Source: Simiduia agarivorans SA1 = DSM 21679 | GTDB taxonomy: Bacteria > Pseudomonadota > Gammaproteobacteria > Pseudomonadales > Cellvibrionaceae | Assembly: GCF_000305785.2 (NCBI RefSeq) | Contig: NC_018868.3 | Span: 1,784,001-1,848,000 of the forward strand | DNA length: 64,000 nucleotides | Reading direction: 5' to 3' | Shown: in pieces, positions 34,582-43,090 of the stretch | How positions within the stretch are numbered: position 1 is the stretch's first letter | Layout: each line of letters starts with the position of its first letter | Notes under the pieces: generated by a model | Database searches by the model: none | Seen by the model: the letters and a program-made list of their open reading frames with translations, nothing else | What the model was told of the DNA's origin: nothing | Program-made: the position numbers and the translations under genes

Positions 34582-34722
34582 AGCAGGCTGTTGAAAACTA
34601 CCTGCGTTGTTTTCGCGGCGTTAAAAACAGAATCAAAATGCTCATTTATTCTGCATAAACTGCGCTTTTTCATCTGTTTTTGCCTGGCGAAAACCGCCTC
34701 GCCTACGTTTTCAATAGCCTGC
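34582..34722. repeat. Fold-back (MITE-like) element next to sodB
   Basis: The terminal arms AGCAGGCTGTTGAAAACTA (34582-34600) and, reverse-complemented, AGCAGGCTATTGAAAACGT (ending 34722) agree at 16 of 19 bases. Inner segments also pair, GTTTTCGC with GCGAAAAC and TAAAAACAGA with TCTGTTTTTG. The whole unit is about 141 bp, non-coding and ends 13 bases from the sodB stop. Similar ends with GGCTGTTGAAAA occur on small repeats in other gammaproteobacteria, from memory. Confidence 0.75.
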
Positions 34723-34734
34723 TTAATCCGCTAA

Positions 34735-35316
34735 TCAGGCGAAATTGGCGTTCACGAAGTCCCAGTTCACCAGCGCCCAGAAAGCGTTGATGTAGTTGGG
34801 GCGGGCATTGCGATAATCGATGTAGTAGGCATGCTCCCACAGGTCGATGGTCAGGATCGGGGTCACTGAAGCATCGGTCAGGGGGGTAGCCGCGTTGCTG
34901 GTATTGACGATAGCAACGGAACCGTCGGCCTTTTTCACCAACCAGGTCCAGGAAGAGCCAAAGTTAGCCACGGCCTGAGCGGTGAACTCTTCTTTGAACT
35001 TGTCGAAAGAGCCAAATGCCTTGTTGATCGCCTCGGCCACGGCACCGGTCGCTGCACCGCCACCGTTCGGGCTCAGGCAGTTCCAGTAGAAGGTGTGGTT
35101 CCAGATCTGAGCCGCATTGTTGAACACACCGCCCTGGGAAGATTTCACGATATCTTCCAGCGATTTGCCTTCAAACTCGGTACCGGGAATCATGCCGTTG
35201 AGCTTGTCGACGTAAGTCTTGTGGTGCTTACCGTAGTGGTACTCGAGGGTTTCCTTGGAAATATGGGGCGCAAGGGCGTCCATTGCGTAGGGAAGCGCGG
35301 GCAGTTCAATAGCCAT
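34735..35316 (-). CDS. sodB: Iron superoxide dismutase
   Basis: Predicted cytoplasmic Fe-SOD of 193 residues, the same length as E. coli SodB. It dismutates superoxide. The start [20 protein letters not shown] matches the family, and metal ligands lie in [18 protein letters not shown] (His27), [16 protein letters not shown] (His74), and [15 protein letters not shown] (Asp and His). The latter, together with AGSSW-like [10 protein letters not shown], favours iron over manganese. ATG 35316 has AAGGTGG upstream; an in-frame ATG at 35325 would overlap that site. The leader contains a hairpin GGTGCC / GGCACC (35355-35370). Confidence 0.97.
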   Translation of the reverse strand: MAIELPALPYAMDALAPHISKETLEYHYGKHHKTYVDKLNGMIPGTEFEGKSLEDIVKSSQGGVFNNAAQIWNHTFYWNCLSPNGGGAATGAVAEAINKAFGSFDKFKEEFTAQAVANFGSSWTWLVKKADGSVAIVNTSNAATPLTDASVTPILTIDLWEHAYYIDYRNARPNYINAFWALVNWDFVNANFA

Positions 35317-35628
35317 GTTTTCCACCTTAATTCATGCTTAGCTTGCGGGTTTCAGGTGCCGTCTGGCACCAGCTTGCTGGGCAATAACCCTACGATAGGT
35401 AAGGTTATATGACGAGCGATTCACGCGCAGTATAGCGCGTAACGGCCGGTATTTTACGGAGTCTGCCGCCAAATAAGAAGTCTGTGAGGCGCTATTGCCG
35501 CTATAGCCTGATGCCATAAACCGCAACTTGCACTCAGTTGAACGCGTTTTTACGTCCCTCTGACCAGCAAGCCGTATACTCAGCCCTCAGCCGCATGCCG
35601 GCTCCCGAAAATTCAGATAGAGGACGTT

Positions 35629-37422
35629 ATGAAACCCATCCTGAAATCGCTTGCCGGTGTCACCGGCGGTCTGCTGCTGAGCCTGGGCGCTCTGGCCGAC
35701 ACCACTGAAGACGCCAAGGCAGAAGCCCTGTTTGAAGCGGTATTTAACGAAAATCTGGACCGCAGCCCGGTATTCCAGACCTACCTGGGCATGAAAACCA
35801 ATTACGATCAGTGGGACGACCTGTCGCCCGAGCACGAGCGTGAAGGCTATGCCCAGACCCGTGACCACCTCACGCGTCTGCAAGCCATCGACAAATCCAA
35901 ATTGTCCGCCGATGTGGCGCTGAGCTACCGATTGCTGGAAGACGACCTCAAGCAGGATATCGAATTTGAACAGTGGCGCCTGCACAACTACCCGGTCAAC
36001 CAGATGTTCGGCACTCACTCCATGGTGCCCTCTTTCCTGATTAATCAACACCGGGTCGATACTGTCGAAGATGCCCAGGCCTATATCGGCCGTATCAATG
36101 GCGTACCCAAGTTGATGATACAACTGACCGCCAATCTGGAAGAGCGCGCCAAGGCCGGCATTATTGCCCCTAAATTCGTGTTTCCTTACGTGATCAGCGA
36201 CAGCGAGAACCTGCTCAAAGGCGCGCCGTTCACTAAAGGCGAAGACAGCCCGTTAATGGCCGACCTGCGCAAAAAAGTGAACGCGCTGGACACGGATGAC
36301 AAAACCAAAGCGAAGCTGATAAAAGACGGTGAGAAGGCGCTGAAGAAAAACCTCAAGGCGGGCTACACCCACCTGATCAGCTACCTGAAAAAGCTGGAGA
36401 AAAAGGCAGACACCCGCGATGGCGCGTGGAAGCTGCCCAAGGGTGGTGAGTTCTACAACGCCGCCCTGCGCAAAACCACCACCACCGAACTCACCGCCGA
36501 AGAAATCCACAATATCGGCCTGAAGGAAGTGGCGCGCATTCATGGCGAAATGAAAGCCATCATGAAGCAGGTAAAGTTCGAAGGCAGCTTGCAGGATTTC
36601 TTTGTATTCATGCGTGAGGACGACCAGTTCTACTACCCCAACACCGAAGCGGGCAAGCAGCGGTACCTGGACGAAGCCACGGCCATGATCGACAACATGA
36701 AAGGCCGTCTGGATGAGCTGTTCATCACCAAGCCCAAAGCCGATCTGATTGTGAAGGCGGTAGAACCTTTCCGTGAAAAGTCTGCCGGCAAAGCGTTTTA
36801 CCAGCGCCCAGCGCCCAACGGCAGCCGCCCGGGTATTTACTACGCCAACCTGTATGACATGAAGTCCATGCCCACCTATCAGATGGAAGCGCTGGCCTAC
36901 CATGAAGGCATTCCGGGCCACCACATGCAGCTGGCTATTGCCACTGAACTGACCGGCGTCCCCAAGTTCCGCAAGTTCGGCCACTACACTGCCTACTCCG
37001 AAGGTTGGGGCCTGTACACAGAGTACCTGCCGAAGGAAATGGGCCTGTATGAAGACCCTTACTCCGACTTTGGCCGCCTGGCCATGGAGCTCTGGCGCGC
37101 GGCACGACTGGTCGTCGACACCGGTCTGCACTACAAAAAATGGACCCGCGAGCAAGCCATTGATTACCTGGTTACCAACACACCCAACCCGGAAGCGGAT
37201 TGTGTGAAAGCCATCGAGCGCTACATCGTTATGCCCTCGCAGGCCACCGCCTACAAAATTGGCATGATCAAGATCCTGGAACTGCGTGAAAAAGCCAAAG
37301 CCGAAATGGGCGACCGGTTTGATATCCGCCAGTACCACGATCTGGTACTCACCTCGGGCCCGGTACCCTTGACAGTACTGGAAGAGCGAGTGAACCAGTG
37401 GATTGCAGGCGCATCCAAATAA
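35629..37422 (+). CDS. DUF885-family secreted metallopeptidase-like protein
   Basis: Predicted exported protein of 597 residues with a signal peptide (LLLSLGALADTT, cut near residue 23). The DUF885 family is a gluzincin-like fold related to thermostable carboxypeptidases. The zinc motif is His425-Glu426 and His431-His432 in YHEGIPGHHMQ, with Glu458 in YSEGWGLYTEYL as third ligand candidate. Other family parts are ARPGIYYANLYD-like GSRPGIYYANLYD and ERYIVMPSQATAYKIG. Substrate is unknown; peptidase activity is expected. Single gene with its own hairpin 26 bases downstream. Confidence 0.9.
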   Translation: MKPILKSLAGVTGGLLLSLGALADTTEDAKAEALFEAVFNENLDRSPVFQTYLGMKTNYDQWDDLSPEHEREGYAQTRDHLTRLQAIDKSKLSADVALSYRLLEDDLKQDIEFEQWRLHNYPVNQMFGTHSMVPSFLINQHRVDTVEDAQAYIGRINGVPKLMIQLTANLEERAKAGIIAPKFVFPYVISDSENLLKGAPFTKGEDSPLMADLRKKVNALDTDDKTKAKLIKDGEKALKKNLKAGYTHLISYLKKLEKKADTRDGAWKLPKGGEFYNAALRKTTTTELTAEEIHNIGLKEVARIHGEMKAIMKQVKFEGSLQDFFVFMREDDQFYYPNTEAGKQRYLDEATAMIDNMKGRLDELFITKPKADLIVKAVEPFREKSAGKAFYQRPAPNGSRPGIYYANLYDMKSMPTYQMEALAYHEGIPGHHMQLAIATELTGVPKFRKFGHYTAYSEGWGLYTEYLPKEMGLYEDPYSDFGRLAMELWRAARLVVDTGLHYKKWTREQAIDYLVTNTPNPEADCVKAIERYIVMPSQATAYKIGMIKILELREKAKAEMGDRFDIRQYHDLVLTSGPVPLTVLEERVNQWIAGASK

Positions 37423-37447
37423 ACTCCCGCTCGTTGATAGCGATTAA

Positions 37448-37469
37448 AACGCCGGGTTCGCCCGGCGTT
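37448..37469 (+). terminator. Stable TTCG hairpin behind the DUF885 gene
   Basis: A 9-bp stem AACGCCGGG / CCCGGCGTT closes a TTCG tetraloop. The following bases (GTCGTCT) are not a strong T-run, so termination may be partial. Confidence 0.6.
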
Positions 37470-37521
37470 GTCGTCTCTGGCTGCTATGCTTAGATGAATC
37501 CAGACCGCCTGCAAGCGCCGC

Positions 37522-39420
37522 ATGACAGACTCATCCCCTCCAATCAGCGAAGTAGACCAGTTCCGTGCCCGGCGGTTGCGGCAGGTCATGCGGGTGGTAG
37601 CGGGTGGTCTGTTGCTTGCGGCCATCACCAACCTCCCTGCGGGCTTTAAAACCACCAGCATCCTGCTTCTTGCAACTGGCACCATGCTCTATGGCCTGCA
37701 CCGGCTGAAGCAAGGGCACATCGACACCGCGGCAGCGGTCCTGCTGTGGACGCTGTCTCTGACGTTGACCGTAATCGTCACCCTGAATACCGGCTTGCGC
37801 GATCCGGCCATGATGGGCTACCCGGCCATCCTCATTTTTGCCGCCCTGTTCAGCCGGCGGCGACAATTCATGTACCTGTTCGGTTTTATCCTGCTGGCCG
37901 CCACCGTCCAGGCCATTGCACATATTTACGAATGGCGGGACACCGCGCACAGCAGAGTTGATTGGACCAATGTCTTCGATGTGCTGATTATTCTGAGCAT
38001 TATTGGCTTCGCCGTACGTTTTCAGGCCTACGATCTGCGCCGTGCATTGGTGCGATTGGAACACGAGAATCGCCGCTACCGTCAGTCTGAAGAGCGCGCC
38101 TCTTACCTTGCACAATACGATGCACTCACCGGCCTCCCGAACCGCACGCTGTGCGAAGACCGGTTCACCCAGATGCTCAAGCGCGCCAAACGCAGCGATA
38201 CCAAATCTGCCTTGCTGTTTATTGATCTGGATAATTTCAAAACCATCAATGATTCCCTCGGCCACTCCGCCGGCGACAGGCTGCTGGTCAATGTGGCAAA
38301 CAGTCTGAACAGCTGTCTGCGCGCCACCGACACGGCCTGCCGTTTTGGTGGCGATGAATTCATTGTGTTGTTGGCTGATCTGCACAGCGCACAAGAGGCC
38401 GAAACCGTAGCCAATAAAATCCTGCACGAACTCGGCAAACCGATCGAATCCGACCAGCATTTTTTCGAAACATCCGCCAGCATTGGCATCGCCATGGCAC
38501 CCACTGACGGGACCGATTTTGAAAGCTATTGCCGGCACGCGGATATTGCCATGTATCAGGCTAAAAAAGACGGCAAAAATCTCTACCGTTTTTTCGACCC
38601 CACCATGAACCGCCTGAGCGAAGAACGGTTCCGGATGATTGGTGGCCTGCGCAAAGCCCTGAAAGACGACGAATTCGTGCTCTACTACCAACCCAAGGTG
38701 AATTTGCAAACCGGTCGCTGGATCGGCGCGGAAGCGCTGCTGCGTTGGCAACACCCCAGCGAAGGGCTGCTCTCGCCGGCCCGTTTTATCGATCTGGCCG
38801 AAGAAACCGGCTTGATCGTGGGCATTGGCCAATGGGTGCTCAAGCAGGCCTGTCATCAGTGCATTGAGTGGCATAAGCTCGGCTACCGCAACCTGCAAAT
38901 GGCGGTCAACTTGTCACCCGTGCAGTTCACCCGGGGCAATCTCACGGCCGAAGTCCGCCAGGCACTGGACGCTTCCGGTCTGGCCGGGCATCACCTGGAG
39001 CTGGAATTGACCGAATCGTTACTGCTGCGGGACGCGGAAAATATTCGCACCCAGTTAAATGAACTGCGCACGCACGGCATCAGTTTTTCCATTGATGATT
39101 TTGGTACCGGCTATTCCAATCTGGGGTATCTGAGTAAATTCCAGTTAGAAGCCTTGAAGGTGGACCAGTCGTTTGTGCGCAAACTGTTATCGAGCAAACA
39201 GGATCAGGACATCACGCTCGCAATCATCAACATTGCCAAAAGCCTGGGGTTGGTAACAGTGGCCGAAGGCATCGAGGATGAGGAAACACTCACCAAACTG
39301 AAAAGCATGGGCTGTGAAATGGGCCAGGGGTATTTTTGGTCCAAACCGTTACCGGTCGATGAATTCACCGACATGCTCGCGCGCTATGCGGAAGATGCAA
39401 CGCAAGCACATCAATCCTGA
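37522..39420 (+). CDS. Membrane GGDEF-EAL cyclic-di-GMP protein
   Basis: Predicted inner-membrane c-di-GMP enzyme of 632 residues. Five or so membrane segments fill residues 22-175 (VVAGGLLLAAITNLPAG, LLLATGTMLYGL, AAAVLLWTLSLTLTVIVTLN, MYLFGFILLAATVQAI, VLIILSIIGFAVRF). A short coiled linker leads to the GGDEF domain with an intact RFGGDEFIVLL and, five residues before it, an RATD inhibitory I-site. The EAL domain has AEALLRW, NLSPVQF, ELTESLL and DDFGTGYSNLGYL, all residues expected in active phosphodiesterases. Both activities could therefore work; which one dominates cannot be told. It is a lone gene. Confidence 0.95.
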   Translation: MTDSSPPISEVDQFRARRLRQVMRVVAGGLLLAAITNLPAGFKTTSILLLATGTMLYGLHRLKQGHIDTAAAVLLWTLSLTLTVIVTLNTGLRDPAMMGYPAILIFAALFSRRRQFMYLFGFILLAATVQAIAHIYEWRDTAHSRVDWTNVFDVLIILSIIGFAVRFQAYDLRRALVRLEHENRRYRQSEERASYLAQYDALTGLPNRTLCEDRFTQMLKRAKRSDTKSALLFIDLDNFKTINDSLGHSAGDRLLVNVANSLNSCLRATDTACRFGGDEFIVLLADLHSAQEAETVANKILHELGKPIESDQHFFETSASIGIAMAPTDGTDFESYCRHADIAMYQAKKDGKNLYRFFDPTMNRLSEERFRMIGGLRKALKDDEFVLYYQPKVNLQTGRWIGAEALLRWQHPSEGLLSPARFIDLAEETGLIVGIGQWVLKQACHQCIEWHKLGYRNLQMAVNLSPVQFTRGNLTAEVRQALDASGLAGHHLELELTESLLLRDAENIRTQLNELRTHGISFSIDDFGTGYSNLGYLSKFQLEALKVDQSFVRKLLSSKQDQDITLAIINIAKSLGLVTVAEGIEDEETLTKLKSMGCEMGQGYFWSKPLPVDEFTDMLARYAEDATQAHQS

Positions 39421-39988
39421 GCAAATGTTCCGGTTGTGGTGAAATAGGTTATCCGGGCCACGCGCGCACCACCAACCCGGTATTCCCAACAGCGACGCGG
39501 ATTGGGCCCTGCTGCACAGGCGTTATTGTTCCCCAGCATCGCCCAGCCACGGTCCGGCGAATTGCGGGCAACTATATCCGCTGGCGCACCCTGCAAAAAT
39601 AAAAAAACAACCGGGTGTAGGCGGCGTTGCGGTTTTGCGGCACCGTCGGCACGTGAGCGGAGTTTAACGTGGTGCGGATCTGGCCGTTGCGGAAGCGCAC
39701 CGGAATACCGTCAATGGTCAGCGTTTGATTGGCATTCACGCCCTGACCGGGGGAACCGGCCGCGTAAAACTGGGCCTGCACCAGTTGTTCTCCGGCCTTG
39801 AGCGCCGTCAACACCCGGGCCACGTGCGCCGCTTGCGCATCTTCGGCAAAACTGAAAAAGCGCGGCACCGCCAGTGCGGACACAACGCCAAGAATCACAA
39901 TGACCGCAATCAATTCGATGAGAGTAAATCCGGATGGCCGTAGCTGCACGTAATACACTTCCAAAACTTTATGCACATAATTATGCAT
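39411..39988 (-). pseudogene. Type IV pilin-like protein split by a frameshift at a T7 run
   Basis: The 5' part (39988-39572) encodes a classical prepilin: SGFTLIELIAVIVILGVVSA, with cleavage after Gly and Glu5, then a pilin body ending NAAYTRLFFYF. The 3' part is in another frame (to 39411) and reads LQGAPADIVARNS, GNNNACAAGPNPRRCWEYR, then ARITYFTTTGTFAQD, with a cysteine pair typical of MshA-like pilin C-termini. The shift falls in TTTTTTTATTTTT (minus strand, around 39596-39609): one more T would join both halves into one frame of about 190 residues. It may be a true frameshift, a sequencing error in the homopolymer, or slippage-controlled expression. Confidence 0.75.
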
Positions 39989-40146
39989 CAGTTAAAGCCC
40001 CGCGTGCGATGGTCGCAGACCAACGGCAGCCACGGTCGCCAAAATGTGCGTGAACCCATACATTTATGGCATAGAACACCGGCCTGCGATTGAATATCCT
40101 CATGCGTGCTGGTGTATATTAGGCGTTCGTCAGCTGGAGCCACACC

Positions 40147-40722
40147 ATGTCCACCCCCCTACCACTGATTGTCGGCATAACTGGTGCCTCCGGCGTCATT
40201 TACGGCGTACGTGCACTTTCATTACTGGCCAAACTGGCCGTACCCACTCATCTGGTAATGTCCAAGGCCGCTGAGCTGACGCTCGCCTATGAAACGGCTT
40301 TCAGCCCGGATCAGGTCAAGGCGCTGGCAACCGAAGTCCACTCGCCCAAGCATATCGGGGCCAGTGTAGCCAGTGGCAGCTTCAAGACCCGCGGCATGCT
40401 TATCGCCCCCTGCTCAATCAAGTCCATGAGCGAAATTGCCACCGGCAACACCGGCGGCTTAGTGTCGCGCGCGGCCGATGTGGTACTGAAAGAGCGCCGC
40501 CGATTGGTGTTACTGGTGCGCGAAACGCCGCTTCACACGGGCCACCTGCGCACCATGACGCAGCTGTCGGAGATGGGTGCCATTATCGCCCCGCCGGTAC
40601 CCGCCTTTTATGCCAGACCGGAGAGCCTGGAAGAGATGGTGGACTTTACCCTGGCCCGGGCTCTGGATCTGTTCGATATCGAGGTGCCCGACCTCAAGCG
40701 CTGGGATGGTTCCCCGCCCTGA
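40147..40722 (+). CDS. ubiX: Flavin prenyltransferase
   Basis: Predicted cytoplasmic enzyme of 191 residues that makes prenylated FMN for the UbiD decarboxylase in ubiquinone synthesis. Signature blocks are IVGITGASGVIYGVRAL near the start, the flavin-binding region APCSIKSMSEIATGNTGGLV, and LVRETPLHTGHLRTMTQLSE. ATG 40147 has GGAG before it, and a weak promoter (TTGAAT, 19 bp, TATATT at 40115-40120) lies upstream. No ubiD is in the window. Confidence 0.96.
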   Translation: MSTPLPLIVGITGASGVIYGVRALSLLAKLAVPTHLVMSKAAELTLAYETAFSPDQVKALATEVHSPKHIGASVASGSFKTRGMLIAPCSIKSMSEIATGNTGGLVSRAADVVLKERRRLVLLVRETPLHTGHLRTMTQLSEMGAIIAPPVPAFYARPESLEEMVDFTLARALDLFDIEVPDLKRWDGSPP

Positions 40723-40814
40723 TATAGCGGAAACCCCTGCCGCAGCTATACTTTGTCACATCTGCCCCAACGCGCTACACTGCGCGCCCTGAACCGTGAG
40801 CCCGTTTTCTACCC

Positions 40815-41300
40815 ATGCAGTCGACTTTTGATTCAATGGCATTTCGCAACGCCCTGGGCAGCTTTGCCACCGGCGTTACCATTGTCACCACCACTGACAC
40901 GCAGGGACTGCCCGTGGGCATGACCGCCAGCAGCTTCAACAGCGTATCGCTGGAACCGCCACTGGTGCTGTGGAGCATTGATAAAAGCGCTAATTGCTTC
41001 GACGTGTTCAACCAATGCAATCACTTCGCGATACACGTGTTGGCCGAGCAACAACAACCCCTGTCGGACTTGTTCGGACGCCCGGGACCGCAAAACAAGT
41101 TTGCCCAGATCAATACCACCAAAGGCCTGCATGGCAGTCCGATTTTGCCGGAATACAACAGCCTGTTTGAATGCACCCTGGAGCATCGCTACGAGGGCGG
41201 CGATCACATCATTCTGGTGGGCCGGGTTCACCGCTTTGATCAACGCCATGGCAACCCACTGCTGTTTCATGGCGGTCGCTACCGGCATCTGAAAGACTGA
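40815..41300 (+). CDS. Flavin reductase-like domain protein
   Basis: Predicted FMN-binding flavin reductase of 161 residues (HpaC/split-barrel type) that would hand reduced flavin to a partner oxygenase. Blocks are FRNALGSFATGVTIVTTTD, GLPVGMTASSFNSVSLEPPL (flavin site), HFAIHVLAEQQQPLSDLFGR, and HIILVGRVHRFD near the end. No monooxygenase gene is adjacent. It is convergent with the beta-propeller membrane protein gene. Confidence 0.9.
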   Translation: MQSTFDSMAFRNALGSFATGVTIVTTTDTQGLPVGMTASSFNSVSLEPPLVLWSIDKSANCFDVFNQCNHFAIHVLAEQQQPLSDLFGRPGPQNKFAQINTTKGLHGSPILPEYNSLFECTLEHRYEGGDHIILVGRVHRFDQRHGNPLLFHGGRYRHLKD

Positions 41301-41302
41301 CC

Positions 41303-43033
41303 TCACCAAACTAACAGCGCCATACAGGCCAGCGCCCAGAGTGCCGCGACCACCGGCAACCAACTCAGCGGGTGCCCGCGCTTGAGTAATTCCCGCCCCA
41401 GCTCGGACGGCGCAATGGCATTGGCAGCCTGTAAACGCGGCCAGAGATAGCGCGCCAGCTGTTTCGCATCAAATACCTGCATTTGCCCGCTGCCCAGCAC
41501 CACAATGGCCTTGCCAGCGATCAGATGACGGGCGTTAAAACGGATCGACTCAAACGGGACCGTCAGCGCGAGCGCGGGCGAAAACGGCAGTGAAGGCAAA
41601 TACACGTTCAACGCCTCCCGGGTGACGCCCAACCGCTGTCCACCATGATAAGAAATCACCCAGACCAGGAGTGCCAACATGGGCAACAGCATGACCCCCA
41701 GCGCCGTCAATAAAGGCCTCAGGGCGGCGAGATGGGGTTGATCGGGGTTCATCAGCACATACACGCCGCCCGCCATTAAGGTAGCCAACACTAACGCAAC
41801 AACCGGCAGTCGCCAGGGCAGATACCGGGTTTGATTGTTGGCAATCCAGATAACCTCCCTCTCTGCCACAGGCGCGGCTTTTGCGTCCAACTGGCTCTGT
41901 GTCACCCGCCCCCGCCAACGCGCAAACGCCTCCAACGCCTGCGGCTTTTCCAATCGCCAGGCGATGATCAGGCCGGCGATAAACACCAGACCAAATCCCA
42001 AGCCCCCCATCCACTGCCATTGCCTGGCCTGCTGACGAGCGTGCATTCGCGCAGACTCCAGTTGGCGGAGAGTGTGGACGGCCGGCGCGGGCAACCTTAT
42101 CAACTGGTTGCCTTCCAATCGGTAGCGATGCAGCTCACCTGCACTGAAATCCGTTAACCAGAGGGTGTCGTCCACCAGAGTGATAGCCATCGGGTCTGTC
42201 GCATCCATCCCCGCTAAGGGTTCGATACCCATGTCATCGACACTCACCAACAGTCCGTTGGCCATGTCATTGTCACCCAGCAGTACCAGAAACCGACCCG
42301 CCTTTTGATCCCAGGCCAATTGATGCGGCCAAAGGTGCGGCGCCTGCCATTGCACTACCATGGTTTCAAGTTCTGCAGCAAAGGGCGTTGACCTGGATAG
42401 CTTTACCAAACGGTGATTATTGGTATCTGCGAGCCAAAGGGCATCATCGAGGCCAATGAGCTGATTGGGAAAACGGAACTGGTCCGGACGGCTTTGCGCT
42501 ATCCGCTTGCCATCGGATGAGAACTGGTACACCACGAACGCACCCGTGTGCACCAGAAAAATATGACCCGATTCGTCATCACGCCACAAACGGAAATTGC
42601 GGTGCAATGCAGGCGCTTCGAGCGCAAAAGGCGCACAAGTAACTGCCTTGGTATCGCACCGGTAAAAGCCTTCGCCAGCACGTGCGACAGTGTCAGAGGT
42701 CTCCTGTATGCGCAGAAAACGCATTATTCCGTTGAACAGACCGGGCGACACTGGCTGATGATAAACCAGCAAATCGCCATCGGGCAGAATCAGAAAATCC
42801 CCCACCGGCATCATGCCCGCATCACTCAGATCCAGTGCGCTTCGCTCTCGTCCGTCAGTATCGAGCCAGACGTAGGCGCTGCCAAAATTCACCACCAGCG
42901 CATCCGCGTGGACGCGGATAAAATGGTAATTGGGCTGACCGTGAAACACCTCGCCAGCCAGCATCCAGGTACCACCGGTGAGTGCAGAGAAAGCCACAAT
43001 CAACACAGCGGCCAATCTTTTGTGCGCATCCAT
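41303..43033 (-). CDS. Membrane protein with periplasmic beta-propeller-like domain
   Basis: I do not recognise a family name for this 576-residue protein. A signal anchor (RLAAVLIVAFSALTGGTWML) is followed by about 320 residues with NHL/SMP-30-like repeats: DDALWLADTNNHRLVKLSR, DTLWLTDFSAGELHRYRLEG, DGDLLVYHQP. A helix with an Arg-rich coil then leads to membrane segments (WMGGLGFGLVFIAGLIIAW, RLPVVALVLATLMAGGVYVL, LLTALGVMLLPMLALLVWVI, LSWLPVVAALWALACMALLV). A PH-like soluble part (TVPFESIRFNARHLIAGKAI) lies before the last. ATG 43033 was chosen over a TTG at 43051 because GGGAG stands 7 bases before it. It follows the amylase gene on the same strand. Confidence 0.78.
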   Translation of the reverse strand: MDAHKRLAAVLIVAFSALTGGTWMLAGEVFHGQPNYHFIRVHADALVVNFGSAYVWLDTDGRERSALDLSDAGMMPVGDFLILPDGDLLVYHQPVSPGLFNGIMRFLRIQETSDTVARAGEGFYRCDTKAVTCAPFALEAPALHRNFRLWRDDESGHIFLVHTGAFVVYQFSSDGKRIAQSRPDQFRFPNQLIGLDDALWLADTNNHRLVKLSRSTPFAAELETMVVQWQAPHLWPHQLAWDQKAGRFLVLLGDNDMANGLLVSVDDMGIEPLAGMDATDPMAITLVDDTLWLTDFSAGELHRYRLEGNQLIRLPAPAVHTLRQLESARMHARQQARQWQWMGGLGFGLVFIAGLIIAWRLEKPQALEAFARWRGRVTQSQLDAKAAPVAEREVIWIANNQTRYLPWRLPVVALVLATLMAGGVYVLMNPDQPHLAALRPLLTALGVMLLPMLALLVWVISYHGGQRLGVTREALNVYLPSLPFSPALALTVPFESIRFNARHLIAGKAIVVLGSGQMQVFDAKQLARYLWPRLQAANAIAPSELGRELLKRGHPLSWLPVVAALWALACMALLVW

Positions 43034-43039
43034 AACAAT

Positions 43040-43061
43040 ACTCCCTGCCAATGCAGGGAGT
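43040..43061 (-). promoter_or_regulatory. Hairpin holding the ribosome-binding site of the beta-propeller gene
   Basis: ACTCCCTGC / GCAGGGAGT is a 9-bp perfect stem with loop ATTG on the minus strand. Its 3' arm contains GGGAG, the ribosome site of the gene starting at 43033. No T-run follows, so control of translation is more likely than termination. Confidence 0.5.
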
Positions 43062-43090
43062 ACTATAAGGAAAAAACGACTCAGGTAAAA

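Noticed and set aside
36253..37338. Open frame (361 codons) on the minus strand inside the DUF885 gene
   Set aside because: It is antisense to a conserved zinc-peptidase-like protein and has no family features.
37531..38898. Long open frame (455 codons) on the minus strand opposite the GGDEF-EAL gene
   Set aside because: The plus-strand gene has complete GGDEF and EAL motifs; the antisense frame has His- and Gln-rich composition typical of a codon shadow and no recognisable domain.
39596..39609. Programmed -1 frameshift heptamer in the pilin
   Set aside because: The T-run is slippery, but the zero-frame codons do not form the X XXY YYZ pattern exactly, and no downstream stimulatory hairpin is obvious. 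Simple frameshift or sequencing error is at least as likely, so programmed shifting was not annotated.
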